The position numbers and the translations under genes were made by a program. Of a stretch of 64,000 bases of DNA, positions 20,901-34,849 are shown in pieces (position 1 is the stretch's first letter; each line of letters begins with the position of its first letter). Source of the stretch: Gloeophyllum trabeum ATCC 11539 (taxonomy: Eukaryota; Basidiomycota; Agaricomycetes; Gloeophyllales; Gloeophyllaceae); assembly GCF_000344685.1 (NCBI RefSeq), contig NW_006920414.1, positions 1,296,677-1,360,676 of the forward strand. The letters run 5' to 3'. The notes under the pieces were generated by a model, which was not told where the DNA came from, did not search any database, and saw nothing but the letters and a program-made list of their open reading frames with translations.

Positions 20901-23427
20901 GTTGTCGTGAGTCAGGTCATACAACAGTGCGTGAGGCTTTGACCCATAAAGAGGTATCACCACACAAGGACGAGCGGGGCCCTTGCCAGTGGGAGGCGGC
21001 AGTTCCTCGTTGCTGGTCAAGCACGCCGAGTCCATCGAACCTTTGCAACAATTCGATCAGAGTGACATTGGAAGTCAAGAGGAATCAACAAACCTATGGG
21101 TTTGCCCAAGCCATAGCTATATAGCAACCGCGATGATTCCTTGGGATCCCAGGCATTCCCCATTTCCCTGATCAGACTGTTCAAGCCCAGGCGACTCACG
21201 AACAACTTATCTGTCTCCTCGCTCCCCGTGAAGAGCTCCGCACACACATACAAGTCCGGGTTAACAACACGCGCAGCATCCAGCAGCGTGACACCAACAT
21301 GAAGTGGTGTGGAATGACAGTTATCGATGCGGAAGCCATCGAACGTCGCAGCGAGAGAAGTAACATAGCTCGTCATGTATCCCCAAAGCCACGGATTGGC
21401 CTGCGGAGAGTCGCCATATCGGAGTTTGACACAGTCGCCCCACACAATGACCTCGCGACGGATATACGCTTTCGACGGCAGCAGCGCAAAGTTCTGCAGC
21501 GGGTCGGCGTTCCAGATCCAACCGTTGTTGGCAAGCGAATATACGAACGGGTCCGATTCAGGCGTGGGCGCCAGACGGGTGAAGTAAGGTTCTACTAGGG
21601 GATTCCTGTACCGGACGTCCATAAGCAGGAAACGTGATTTATAACTTAGAGGACGTACTCTCGGGAAATATCACCAAGCTTTGGGCCGTGCTCGTCTAAT
21701 CTGGTGTATTTGACTCTGTTCTTGATGCTTTCCAATGCGGCCTTGGTGTCATCTTCCCACTCCTGGTACAGAGGTACGTTCAAGACATCGACCACGCGGA
21801 CCCATGCATCAGCGAGCGCGTTCACGTTATCTCCAAGTTCGGCGAAGGGGGCCTTTACCAGCCCAGCAGCGAAGGAACCATCGACTTTCACTCCAAAGCG
21901 GCCGGAGAATTCGCCCAGCCCTTCAGCCTTGCCAAGGGAGCGTACAATCTCTGCCAACTCCACGACGGACTTGCCTGCGACGGGAGAGCCCTGCCACTCT
22001 ATGACGCGGCCATTTGCGAACGCCTCCTTCACGGCCGAATTCTCCCTGTTCACGTCTAAAACATAGTACTGCCAGAGATTCAAGTCCTTGATCTTCTGAT
22101 TTAACGCCCCTACGAGGGTCTCTATGTCGCCGTACGAGGCAATACGGACGGGAAGGCCATTCGCGGCTAGAGTCGCCGAAAAATCTATAATAGCAGTATC
22201 CAACTCGAGAGCGGGCGCCATGTGAGGAGTATTCGCAGGGCTGTATCCTGCATAGCCGAGGTTTCCATGTTAAACTCGCAACATGTAGCGGGGGACGGAA
22301 CATACCTGCTTCAGGATGCTCCACCAGCCATGGGCTATCGTTAGCGGTGTGATTCAAGACCACGTCTGTAAGGCTTAAAAGACCATATTGCTCTTTCGCT
22401 ACTTTGAAGACTTTTTCAACTTTGGCCTTACCACCATCGATTTCCTTCTCGACCTCATCCTTTCCACCAGAGAACATTGATGGGTCGTACCTGAGCTGGT
22501 TCCGGATCGAGTAAGGGCTATCACTCTCGCCTCGCTCCTGCAAAGGCGTCCAGTGCAGCATATTATACCCCCTATCCCGAGCTTCCTCGAAGTATTTGGA
22601 CCACCCAGACATGGGACCCATCCACTTCGAGACAACAGTGAGGATAGATAAGCTATCAAGGGGAAGATTGACATAGTTGCTCTTTAGAGCAGCGCCACCG
22701 TCAGTAGGGGACAGAGGGGCGCCAGAGGGGGAGAGGATGGAGGAGCGCTCCTTAGTTTGAAGCAAAGGATCAATATTGAAGTAGCCCTCCCGTCCTTTGG
22801 TTCGGGATCCAGGCTCATCTCCGTCGTACTCCACCCAATACGCGAACGCCCCAGCATGGGATATAGGAAGATCGACTTGAATCGGCTTGGAGAAGTTTGT
22901 GGGGAGTCTAGACGGAAGTTTAGACAATACATTCTACCGCCCTAGATGTGAACGGTATCCACCTTCGCTCTACAAAGCGCTCCCTGCTGAACTTCCCCCC
23001 ATCCAAGGGGAAGTTGGTCTTGAACACGCCGTTCTTTGAGGCAGGGGTACCAGCATCCAGTGTTACGCGGAGAATGTAAGGAATATCTGCAGGAGGGAGT
23101 CGCAGGTACTACATAAACAATATGAGGATGAGTATTCCATACAAAGACAACTGGACGCACAGATTTATCCTTGTCAGGACCACCATCGGGATCCAAACGA
23201 AGCTCAAAAACGCGTATGGGTTTGTCCGCAGCTATCGGGGCAAACTCGAAGAACTCAATACCCTCATCGGCGGGTGTCTTGGGTGTTTTCGTGCCATCAG
23301 TCGTGGGTGAGGTTTCCGTCGAGGAACCTCCATTGCGCTTCGGGATCTTCACAGACGGATTGGGGAGGTTCTTCAACTTATTCTCCGCTTTCTTAACCGC
23401 GCGCGCAGCTTTTGATTTCGCGGCCAT
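17911..23427 (-). CDS. GDB1: Glycogen debranching enzyme (bifunctional)
   Basis: This cytosolic enzyme degrades glycogen branch points: a 4-alpha-glucanotransferase (GH13) moves maltosyl/maltotriosyl units and an amylo-alpha-1,6-glucosidase (GH133) removes the remaining glucose. The start MAAKSKAARAVKKAENKLK is preceded by a basic, Thr/Pro-rich N-terminus. GH13 landmarks: SDPFVYSLANNGWIWNADP, then FRIDNCHSTPLHVG with the Asp nucleophile, and VCAELFTGSEETD with the acid Glu. GH133 landmarks near the C-terminus: GWARCWGRDVFISLRGL, HGLIPNLLDSLRTPRYNSRD, PWWMLQNIQDY, and DWTTGLIFGGNQHNCGTWMD. The end is CVLDFLETVHKMN. Many short introns interrupt the 5.5-kb span; the expected product is about 1500-1600 aa. 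I found no frame break in the conserved blocks. The CRE-like site 123 bp upstream suggests control by a bZIP factor. Confidence 0.95.
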
Positions 23428-24031
23428 CGCGAACAATGTGGGGGGAGGAAAGAGGGGCGGGGGTTGCACCAAGAGGAGATGGCGGCTTTTATAATGTCGA
23501 GGAAGTCGCGGCCCCGTGAAGTGGTTGGGACGCGTCTTCGCTCATGCATTGACGTCACGTCAGATCGTCACATTCCTTTTATAGCAAGGCAATTACCACT
23601 TATGGCACATTTTTTTTTCCCCAGACTTTCCCCATCGATTTCATATCTCCGCGCTTGCTCGCGTTGCTCAGTTGCCTTCAGCTGAAGGGTTTGACGACTC
23701 GACTTGAAGAGACTCTGTCTCTTGTGTCATCTAGGTTATCTACAGGATTGTTATTTGAATGAGTCGATGTTTTCAACTATGACCTGGGATATCTCAGACA
23801 GAATACATTTTGTATATGTATCACGCAAAGAAAAGCTTTTTATTAGTCTCTTGGCCTCTTGTAAGTGATTGCCTTTGCCACATCTAGATCCCACCCCGGA
23901 CCGTGACGTTGCACCGCGTCACAGCCGCGCCCCCGACGTTCCGGGGAAGCCGCCGGCAACGTGCCATTAACGTTGGCAAGTGCCACCACCATCGTGATTC
24001 GCCGCGCTCAGCCTGTTGTCGCGCATCACCA
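23428..24031. other. Divergent intergenic, GDB1 / SGF73
   Basis: This is 604 bp between two start codons. It contains an ACGCGT at 23530-23535, a CRE-like TGACGTCA at 23550-23557 and a T-run at 23610-23618. It probably carries both promoters. Confidence 0.6.
23550..23557. promoter_or_regulatory. CRE-like site TGACGTCA
   Basis: A perfect TGACGTCA palindrome, overlapped by a second half-type CACGTCA, lies 123 bp upstream of the GDB1 start. ATF/CREB-type bZIP factors bind this octamer. The link to glycogen metabolism is an inference from position. Confidence 0.45.
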
Positions 24032-25170
24032 ATGGCGCTCAAACTGAAGCCTGCTCCGTCTCCTCCTACCTTCTCTTGGGACAGCCCGTCAGAATCATCC
24101 TCCTCTGATGTGGCGTCGCCGCCCTCACCGCCTACAGCATGGCTGTCCGCGCGAGACATGAAGGTATTTGGCTCCGAGCCACTCAAACCTGAAGTTGGCG
24201 TGGTCAAATGCAAGGACTGCGGCAAGCCTGTGCTGCAGAGCTCAGCGGCTGAGCACGCGGGTGAGTAGCCGCCTTGAGTTTCGCACCTTCAGCATCACTC
24301 AGTGCGTCCAGATAATTGCAAGCGGATACAGAACGAGGAGGCGAAGAAAGCTGGGAAAGGATCGACTGCAGAGCTTGGTATGAGATACATCTTACGACAA
24401 GTATGCGGTCTGATCTAGGATAAGAGGAAAGCCCGAAGAAGGGCAAGAAGCGTAAAGCGGACGAAGTTGATTCGCCAGAGGATCCGAATCAGCCCAAGAA
24501 GAAGAAGACCACTGCAAAGGTCACCAACAGGCGCTTCAAAGGCCCTGTCGATTATGACAAACAGTGCGGTGTCATAAACGATAAAGGCCTCCCATGCTCG
24601 CGCTCCCTCACCTGCAAGTCCCACTCTATGGGTGCCAAGCGCGCTGTCCAGGGCCGATCGAAGCCCTACGACGAGTTGCTGCTAGAATGGAACCGGGCTA
24701 ACAACCCGAACTGGGTTGAACCCGTCAAGAAAGAAACGAAGCAGGAGAGGAAGGAGAAGAAGGAGCGAGAGAAAGCAGAGAAGAAGCGCCAGGCGCTGGA
24801 ACAGGCTGCGGCCGCGGGTATCGACATCACGAAGAAAGGCGCGCTTGCCACAGGCCCGAAGAAAGGGAAGAAAGCAGCCGCTGCCGCTGCTGCGTCTTCC
24901 GCTGTTATCGTCGGCGATGTCGATGACATTGACGAGAACCTGGATGACATCGACTCCGAAGCCGAGCTGGACTCCCTCGTTCGCGCAGTGCGAACGGGAT
25001 ACGACAAGGGAGTCATCGGCCAGCCGCTTGCACTTCCGTACGATGCCGGTTCATGGTTTGTTGCGAGGCGAGAGCGGCTGCGGAATTGTAGGGACCTATT
25101 GGCAAATGCGCTTGCGCCCAATGCCAGGAGTTCCATAGCTGCGGGGGTCGCTGGTGCTCGAATGGGTTAA
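24032..25170 (+). CDS. SGF73: SAGA subunit Sgf73 (SCA7/ataxin-7 domain)
   Basis: Sgf73, the ataxin-7 orthologue, anchors the H2B deubiquitinase module to SAGA in the nucleus. Three exons (24032-24260, 24312-24377, 24425-25170) encode 346 aa. Near residues 50-80 a first zinc-binding motif appears: [20 protein letters not shown] followed by C and K residues across the intron, matching the N-terminal DUB-module finger. The SCA7 domain follows: [20 protein letters not shown], then [40 protein letters not shown], with its Cys/His zinc ligands. A Lys-rich coiled stretch and an acidic [20 protein letters not shown] segment complete it. The start ATG follows CACCA and gives a short disordered Pro/Ser leader. 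It is divergent from GDB1 and tandem to NBP35. Confidence 0.93.
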
Positions 25171-25532
25171 TCCTAAATGCCCCAGACTTACTCGAGCACG
25201 GCAGAGTTGAACTGTCTCCCGAAACCTTGACGGATCGTCTGCTCGTCCGAGGACATACCATGCTCTCGTAAATTACCCTAATTATTCTGCCACTTGTACT
25301 CTTATTGTACATCATGATATTAATATTTATAATATACGCTGGCCTCCTCGACACTGGACAGTTCCTTACTATCGTAAATAGTTGTAACCCCTTCTATTGG
25401 ACGCCACGGCCCCGGATAGACCTGTGGCCCTCGGGCCGTGAGAAAGCTGCTCGGAGCCGTAATAAAGATTACCAATCACATGGGACCCAATGTAAGCCGA
25501 TCGCGAAAGGGTTCCTACACTACTCGACCACC
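25171..25532. other. Intergenic, SGF73 / NBP35
   Basis: This holds an 8-bp-arm inverted repeat (CACGGCCC 25405-25412 with GGGCCGTG 25433-25440). Otherwise AT-rich spacer with the probable SGF73 3' end and NBP35 promoter. Confidence 0.55.
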
Positions 25533-26671
25533 ATGATTGCGGTCCAACAGGCAGTAGAGGCCCCCAGTCCACTCTCGGTTCCTTCAAATGCACCAGAGCA
25601 TTGCCCGGTTAGTCTCTTTCAGAGTATCCAGGCCCGCTGCACACTCAATATGGCGGACAGGGCACTGAATCCGAGCTTGCGGGCAAGGCTGCAGCCTGTG
25701 CAGGTTGCGCAAACCAGGATGTCTGTGCGTCGGGTCAGACAAAGGGACCAGATCCTGCACTCCCTTTCGTGCGCGAGCGGATGTCCAACGTGAAACGCAA
25801 GATCCTCGTCCTGTCTGGTAAAGGCGGCGTGGGGAAGTCGACCTTCACTGCGCAGCTTGGCTGGGCGTTCTCAGCAGATGACAGGGTACAGGTACGCTTG
25901 TCGCCGACTCATTGATTGCAGATACTTATATAGAGTTGATCTCAGACCGGGATCATGGACGTTGATATCTGCGGTCCGTCCATACCGACGATCCTCGGTA
26001 TTGCTTCGGAACAAGTGCATGCCTCTTCATCAGGATGGTCCCCTGTATACGTGCAAGACAACCTCGGTGTAATGTCCGTCGGCTTCATGCTTCCCTCGTC
26101 AAAGGACGCCATCATGTGGCGCGGTCCCAAGAAGAACGGCCTGATCTCGCAATTCCTTAAAGACGTCGACTGGGGCGAGCTAGACTACCTACTCGTCGAC
26201 ACGCCGCCAGGCACATCCGACGAGCACCTCAGCATTGTCCAGTACCTGAAGGAAAGCGGCATCGACGGCGCCGTGGTCATCACGACCCCGCAGGAAGTCG
26301 CCCTGCAGGACGTCCGTCGGGAGATCGATTTCTGCAGGAAAGTCGGGATCCGCGTGCTCGGCGTCGTTGAGAACATGTCAGGTTTCGTCTGCCCGAATTG
26401 CAAGACGGAGAGTCAAATCTTCAAGCCTAGTACTGGCGGTGCAAAGAAGATGGCGGCGGAAATGGGTGTCGAGCTGCTCGGTGCTGTCCCGCTCGACCCT
26501 CGGATAGGGAAGAGCGCCGACTACGGGGTCAGCTTCCTGGATGAATACCCTGACAGCCCCGCCAGTATAGCTTATATGGATATTATCGATAGTGAGTCTT
26601 ACGATCTTGTGCGACGCGCACGCCCTCACGGATTATCCTCAGGAATAAAGCAAATTCTGGGTGATGCATAG
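25533..26671 (+). CDS. NBP35: Cytosolic Fe-S cluster assembly scaffold Nbp35 (NUBP1)
   Basis: Nbp35 forms the CIA scaffold with Cfd1 and builds [4Fe-4S] clusters for cytosolic and nuclear proteins. Four exons (25533-25607, 25661-25891, 25946-26591, 26643-26671) give 326 aa. The N-terminal ferredoxin-like cysteines, which separate Nbp35 from Cfd1, are present: HCPG across the first junction, then [11 protein letters not shown]. The deviant Walker A is [11 protein letters not shown], switch regions are [11 protein letters not shown] and [16 protein letters not shown], and the cluster-bridging CPNC occurs in [15 protein letters not shown]. The C-terminus reads [11 protein letters not shown] after a 51-nt intron; without splicing it would carry a spurious insert. 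The first intron falls just after CP of the first cluster ligand region. Confidence 0.95.
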
Positions 26672-26851
26672 ATCTCATTTCTTTCTTCCGGTCTCGGGAA
26701 CACACTTGTTGTATTTAGTACATCTCTTCTGTATCCATTGCGCACGTTTATATCTCTATCATACATCTAATTGTAGTCCGCTCTATCTGGCATCTATATA
26801 GATCGTTATGACATGCGGGTGATGATGGCGTGAGGTCGTGATGGTGGACGT

Positions 26852-29488
<2,637 letters not shown>

Positions 29489-29817
29489 GACAAGGAATCT
29501 CAGAGGGCAGGGTCGCCGCCAAACGCTGTAAGCTCGGCGAGATAGAGAAGAAGACTAGGGATACACAGTATAGGGCAGCGCGGAGCCACCTGCTACTTGA
29601 CGTACTTACACGGAGTCACGGACAAGAAGCCTGTTTGTAAGGTTCATCTGAGATTAGATGCGCTTCGGTTCGGTTAGATGATCAGACAGAGCCTTCGGAC
29701 GGTAATTATTCCTAAAATTTGCGTCCATCCTACATGTACATACTGCCAGCAATACAGAATTAGACGTGTGCTCGTGTAAAATACACAGGCCCAGGAAGGG
29801 GAATGCGAAAGCAATAG
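29489..29817. other. Intergenic, MPK1 start / PTA1 end
   Basis: 329 bp. It includes the MAP kinase 5' flank and the 3' flank of PTA1. I see nothing else. Confidence 0.55.
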
Positions 29818-32800
29818 CTATGCAGGAGACGGCGCCACTGCTTGCGGTTGCTGCGAAGAGGTATCGTCTCCTAGGAAATCGAGGTACCCAGCCTTCTGCG
29901 CCTTGTTTCCAGCCTTCTTCATAACATAGTCGCGCAGACCTGCTTTCAGACTGGGCTGTTTTTCCACAAGGTCCCGGAGTTGGTCTTTGGGGAGCTGAAG
30001 CAACGCCCCGAAACTCGAGGGCGCTATGATCTTCGCACACCTAATGAAGCCTTCCCAGAGTGGCGGATTTGTCCAAATCTTCTTGGTGATAAGCCGCGAC
30101 AGTAGCGTCGTCGACACGAACCCGACAAGCGACTTGTAGGTGGTCACGGCCTGTATGACCTGAAAGGAGGATAAGCGTTCTATCTCCACCTGCCGAGGAT
30201 CCGACATACCGTTCGGAGGAACAACGTGGGCAGCACGGGTTGATCCACGATCTGCTGCATAACCACGGCAAGAATCTCGGACCGGAAAACATCAGTCATG
30301 GAGAAACAGATTCCGATGGCTGTCGGAAGTAGCGATGAACGTCCATACCCGAACTGGTGACTGTGATTCACCCACCTTCAATTGCAGCCTTCAGGCCGAT
30401 CTCCTTCTCAGCCGAATGCAACAGTACCATAAGTTCCGCAGGGGTGAGTAGCTCACTCTGCCGCACTCGAGGCAAATTTGAGGTAACCGTGCCAAACGTC
30501 TCCGGCGGGGTCGTAACAATAGCGCTGAACACCGACCGCACGAGATTCTTTTCCTCCGTGTTGCCATTGAGAATGGACACAATACGGGGTAAATGTCGCA
30601 CGATATCCGCCTTTAGGACGTTTCAGTGCTGGAGCCCCTGCGATCAGGTCGACGCGCTCACCTTGTCCATCTCGGCGATAATAGGGATCAAGAACTTCGC
30701 ATTCAGGTCTCGTTCAGTGATGAGACCCTTCACTAGAGCGACGAGCTGTGGACTTGGCCGACCATGTTCAGTAAAGATGGTGAGCACCCGTAAAGCCAGA
30801 GACTCGGCGCCGGAGGGGAATGTCCGCAAGAGGGTCAGAAGTTTCCCGTGACTTGAGCCTAGTGACCGGATAAGGGGAGTGATGAGCTCCTGGACAGTCT
30901 CCTGGACGGGCCGCTCCATTTGGCCGTATGCAGTGAATATCCTGCCGTTCTCGTTAGCGGAATAATCCTTTTCCGCGTAGAACGGATACGTACTCGTCCA
31001 ACAAATCAGGACTCTTGACCGAGAGAGCAAATAATAGCTCTACGTGCTGTAGGACCTGCGCTCGCTGCACAGGAGAATCCAGCTCCTCCGGCAAATAAGG
31101 AGTTTGGACCAAGTCTTCCGCAGGTAACTGGCCATCCTCCATGTTTTCCCCCTCCCCATTCATGGCTATATCTTCATCTGCCTGTTTTTCTTTCGGCGCG
31201 CGAGACTGCAGTCTTCGTAGGATATGAAGAGCGAATGCGCGAACCATATCACCCATCGGTTGTACATCCGGGACCCATCGCTTGACCGTGTTGATGGCGG
31301 CGCCACGGATAAGTTTTTCTAAGGTCGTGGGTCAGTCGGAATACACCCGAGGACATGTAATAAATACCAGAATGTGTCGTTAGCTCCAGTAACACGTTTA
31401 TGGCTTCGTATCGCAACGTGGGCCGTTGCAGCACAAATTCGCGAAGAGTGGTAAAGCCAACAGTCATGCTGAGGAGACACGGTTCAAGAGGGAGTACCAA
31501 TGGAACGGACTGATACTCACCGTTCGGAATCTAAACAGAGTTCCCGCAACATCTCCAAAACATCCGGAGGTATTGAAGGCAAGTCTAGCAAAAATCGCGT
31601 GAACGTCCGATCTCTAGCATCCATGTGAGTCTGGTATGCGGCAAGAATCTGGCTGAGCCATATGTCGTAGTTAGGTCTCTAGAAGCGCAAATCAGCGAGG
31701 TACAGTAAGACCGGGGGGTATGAGCTTACCCAATCCGGGTCATCTGCCGACCGTATTCGATCGTTGTACCATTCCTCGTTCATCCATGTCGTGGCAAGTC
31801 GGACTCTACAGAAATCGGGAATCAGGAAACCAAGCAAACAGACGAGTCAAGGGTGTGCTCGACTTACCGAGCGGAAAAATTTGCCATGATATAGTCGCAC
31901 AACCGTTGTCTTAATCGTTCTTGTCGCGCGAAGAGCTCGACGTCATCTTTTGAGTCCTCCCCCGCTCCTGCCTCCGTGTCCTTACCCGGTTTGGGACACT
32001 CGACCACCCTCGTTACCATCCGGATAATCAACAGCATCCACAGGTCTGTCGCGACCATCTTTGACGGGTTGACGGTCGTATCGTCACCAGGACTCACAAC
32101 GTCCACCCCTTCTCGAATGCGCGACATAGATGATCCTATTAGTGCGTCTCGGTCTTCCTCCGACCATACTTTTGGCGGGGGCAATTTGAGTTCCGTCAAG
32201 AGGTCAATGTCGATAGCTTCAGGAACTCCCATGTCGCCATCTTCTGCGTCTGCGTGCTCGCCGGCAGAGAGCTCTAAGTTGAGCTTGTCAGGTTCGTACT
32301 CCATCTCTTCTTCGTCGATATCCATCTGCAAAGGATCGACTGGCTCTTCCTTGACAGGCGGAGGTGCGGACGGCACGGGAGTGGCTGCCTTCTTCTCAGT
32401 AGGGGCAACCGCAGCCGCAGGGGCTGTTGGGGGTCCTGCTACTGATGCTGACGGAGGGGGTGCATTGGGGGGAACGACCGGCGCACTGGCCACCGGCGCT
32501 GCGACTGGTGCAGGTGCTGCAGCAGGAGCGGATGGTCGTCTGGTATCTCGATACGTGAGCACCAAGGCCTGTAACGCAGGTTCGGGGAATGCATATAGGT
32601 TAGCGATAATGAGGTCGTTAATAAGGGTGGTGGGTAGGGTGGTGAAGTCGAACGATGCCAGGAATGCCGCCGCCGCCGCGGCATTCTGGTCTGGTTCCAA
32701 CTTCACTCGCTTGGAATCAGGTGGAGACTCCTGCGGTACGCTGGCCGGCCTTTTCCTGCTGGCTTCAGCGGCAGCAGCCTTGCGAGCCTTTTCTTCCGCG

Positions 32801-34010
32801 GCAGCTCGGTCCATACGTGCTCCCTGAACGGCGAGCGCTTCATTGATCTGCCCAACATACGGCGCGCCTTGTGGTGTTCTGTTAAGGACTTAGTCCCAAA
32901 CAAGACAGGAAAGGGGAGAACCCAACCGTGAGATGTGGATCAATAATATCCGGACAGCCTTTTCGACGCTTTTGATAGATGAAGCTGGTTGTCCCGCTAG
33001 AGCATTGGGAGTCCATTGCGTAAGAGCCGTAACCACTATTTGGACAAGGGGGCCAGGTCTGTTTTTGACCAGGTTAGCCCAACTGTTCAATATAGCGGAT
33101 AGGATATCCGGATTGCTAGGGATGGTTTAGTCAAGGTATCTCATTAAGTCAGCAGACAGCTTACGAGCTGGTATAAAGCATCGTGATTATACCCTCGAGC
33201 AACTTGACGCCTTCCGCTTCAAGCGCAGCCACGGGTATGAAGGGATGGTCGCTGGGACACATGGCTAGATTGGGGTCGTTCTTGTTCTGAAGCTAAAATG
33301 ATATTTCATTGAATACGTAAAGACATGCGAAAGAACTGTGATAACTACCCTAGGATCAGCTACGCCTCTGGTCTGAACGAGGATCACGCGTTGCATGAAC
33401 TTCACCGACGCCAGCTTTATCCCCATGGGCACCCCAGCAGCGCGCACAAAGTCAAGGATCCTCGCCTTTGCCTGCGAAAGGACGTCCCACATTTGCCGGA
33501 GGTTACGATTTGTACATCTGAAACGTAGAGTTGCGCGGTTAGCGGGAGGAATGCGTCGCAGATAAAGGAGGTGCATACAGGACGCGGAAGAGCAGGGGAT
33601 ACACCGTCGCGAAGCATTGCACGACCAACTTGACGGAATTTGGGTTGGGATCATTCAACAGGCCAGCCAATGTCTCGACGGACTGCGAAGCCACTGAGAA
33701 CAGCACTTCCGGTTAACGCCACTATACACTGGATAGAGACCAGACACGCACAGTCTGTGCGGACTTCCACAGATAGGTTTGACCGACATATCGCGAAATG
33801 TAACAAGTCCAGTACCCATCGCTTGAGGACCGAGTCCCCTGCGCCGGACAGCGTCCGAATGAGCGTTTTACAGAGAATAGGTATGGGACCGGGGTAAGCC
33901 TCAAGGGATTCACGTAACGTCGCAAGCAGCTCAGCCTGTTCCTTCGAGTCAGGCGGGACGGCTAACGCTGCAGAAAGCGTCTGCAAGGGATCTACGGGGT
34001 TTCCTGCCAT
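29818..34010 (-). CDS. PTA1: Symplekin/Pta1, cleavage and polyadenylation scaffold
   Basis: Symplekin (yeast Pta1) is the scaffold of the cleavage/polyadenylation factor in the nucleus; it bridges the endonuclease module and the CTD phosphatase Ssu72. The start MAGNPVDPLQTLSAALAVPP opens the HEAT-like N-terminal domain (TLRESLEAYPGPIPILCKTL, RWVLDLLHFAICRSNLSVEV). A long linker follows with ASRKRPASVPQESPPDSKRV and Ala/Pro-rich sequence and acidic MDIDEEEMEYEPDKLNLELS. The C-terminal symplekin domain is clear: SSFQVIQAVTTYKSLVGFVS, TTLLSRLITKKIWTNPPLWE, GFIRCAKIIAPSSFGALLQL, PKDQLRDLVEKQPSLKAGLR, ending in a short Gln/Pro tail. Multiple short introns are present; I did not phase all of them. 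It is divergent from VMA10 with 111 bp between starts. Confidence 0.92.
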
Positions 34011-34121
34011 TCTGCAAGACCGGCTGCCCTACCTCTTGCTGCCACAATACCAGCGAAACTCGCCCCGCCGTCCGGTTCGGCGGAGTTTCAATTCTTCTCC
34101 CCTCCACCTATTCTGGACACC
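34011..34121. promoter_or_regulatory. Compact bidirectional promoter PTA1 / VMA10
   Basis: Only 111 bp separate the two start codons. Its centre holds an imperfect palindrome at 34055-34089: GAAACTC plus a CGCCCCGCCG block, mirrored by CGGCGGAGTTTC. A shared element between two divergent housekeeping genes is plausible. The core transcription start sites are not visible. Confidence 0.5.
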
Positions 34122-34643
34122 ATGGTCGGTCCACTTACCGTCCTCGCCGCCAGGCGCTTCAGCTTACACGATGTCTAGGCTGCTCAGCAATCGCAAGGTA
34201 TTCAGACGTTACTAGAGGCCGAGAAGGAAGCGGCCAAGATCGTGCAGCAGGCCCGTCAATGTACGTCAATGGACATCCTGCTCCGGGCAGCCTGACTCTG
34301 ACCTCTCCCAGATCGCGTCCAGAAACTCAAGGATGCCCGGACAGAAGCTACCAAGGAGATAGAGGAGTACAGGAAGGCCAAGGAGGCGGAATTCAAGGAG
34401 TTTGAGGCTTCAGTAAGTCATCGGATTGCTTGCATTATAGGGGGGAAGTACTGATGTTATTAACAGCATGCTGGCGTTATCCACAGTACCCAGCAATCCG
34501 TCGACAAAGATGCAGAGGTTAAGCTCAAGGAGATCACTGACCAGTATAATGCCAACAAGGACAAGGTAGTCAAGAAGCTACTTGACCGGGTAGTCCTCGT
34601 CCAGCCAGAGCTGCACCGTAATCTTAGGAAAGTCGGCCAGTAA
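34122..34643 (+). CDS. VMA10: V-type ATPase subunit G (Vma10)
   Basis: Subunit G forms the peripheral stalk of the vacuolar proton pump with subunit E. Four exons: 34122-34124 (ATG only), 34179-34260, 34312-34412 and 34467-34643, total 120 aa, the usual length. The protein reads MAAQQSQGIQTLLEAEKEAA, KIVQQARQYRVQKLKDARTE-like helix with heptads, then HAGVIHSTQQSVDKDAEVKL and a C-terminal KVVKKLLDRVVLVQPELHRN. The intron directly after the ATG is required because the upstream sequence in this frame contains a TAG; its donor is GTCGGT, weaker than the GTACGT and GTAAGT donors of the other introns. Long alpha-helical coiled structure fits the stalk role. Confidence 0.93.
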
Positions 34644-34849
34644 GCTCGTAATGACAGACCCAACCCAAGAGCGCGCTATTGCCTCGGCGACCTATCCTAT
34701 AATTACAACGTGGTTGATACAGATACACCATCCGGCAGCTCGCATATTATAAGTGGTACAATACGGATAGATATAGCGATGGATGTGCGGTGGGGTCAGA
34801 ATAAACAGAAGCAATAATACGAAATATACGCGGCGTACAATGCCGTCCT

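Noticed and set aside
22000..23400. Long plus-strand frames across GDB1
   Set aside because: Shadows of the debranching enzyme exons in other frames.
12795..25170. Ataxin-10 family and ataxin-7 (SCA7) domain genes about 10 kb apart
   Set aside because: The shared name comes from human diseases. The proteins are unrelated in fold and role, so proximity has no meaning.
31976..32827. 283-codon plus-strand frame in PTA1
   Set aside because: Antisense of the Ala/Ser-rich linker of symplekin; its composition is the complement of a low-complexity region.
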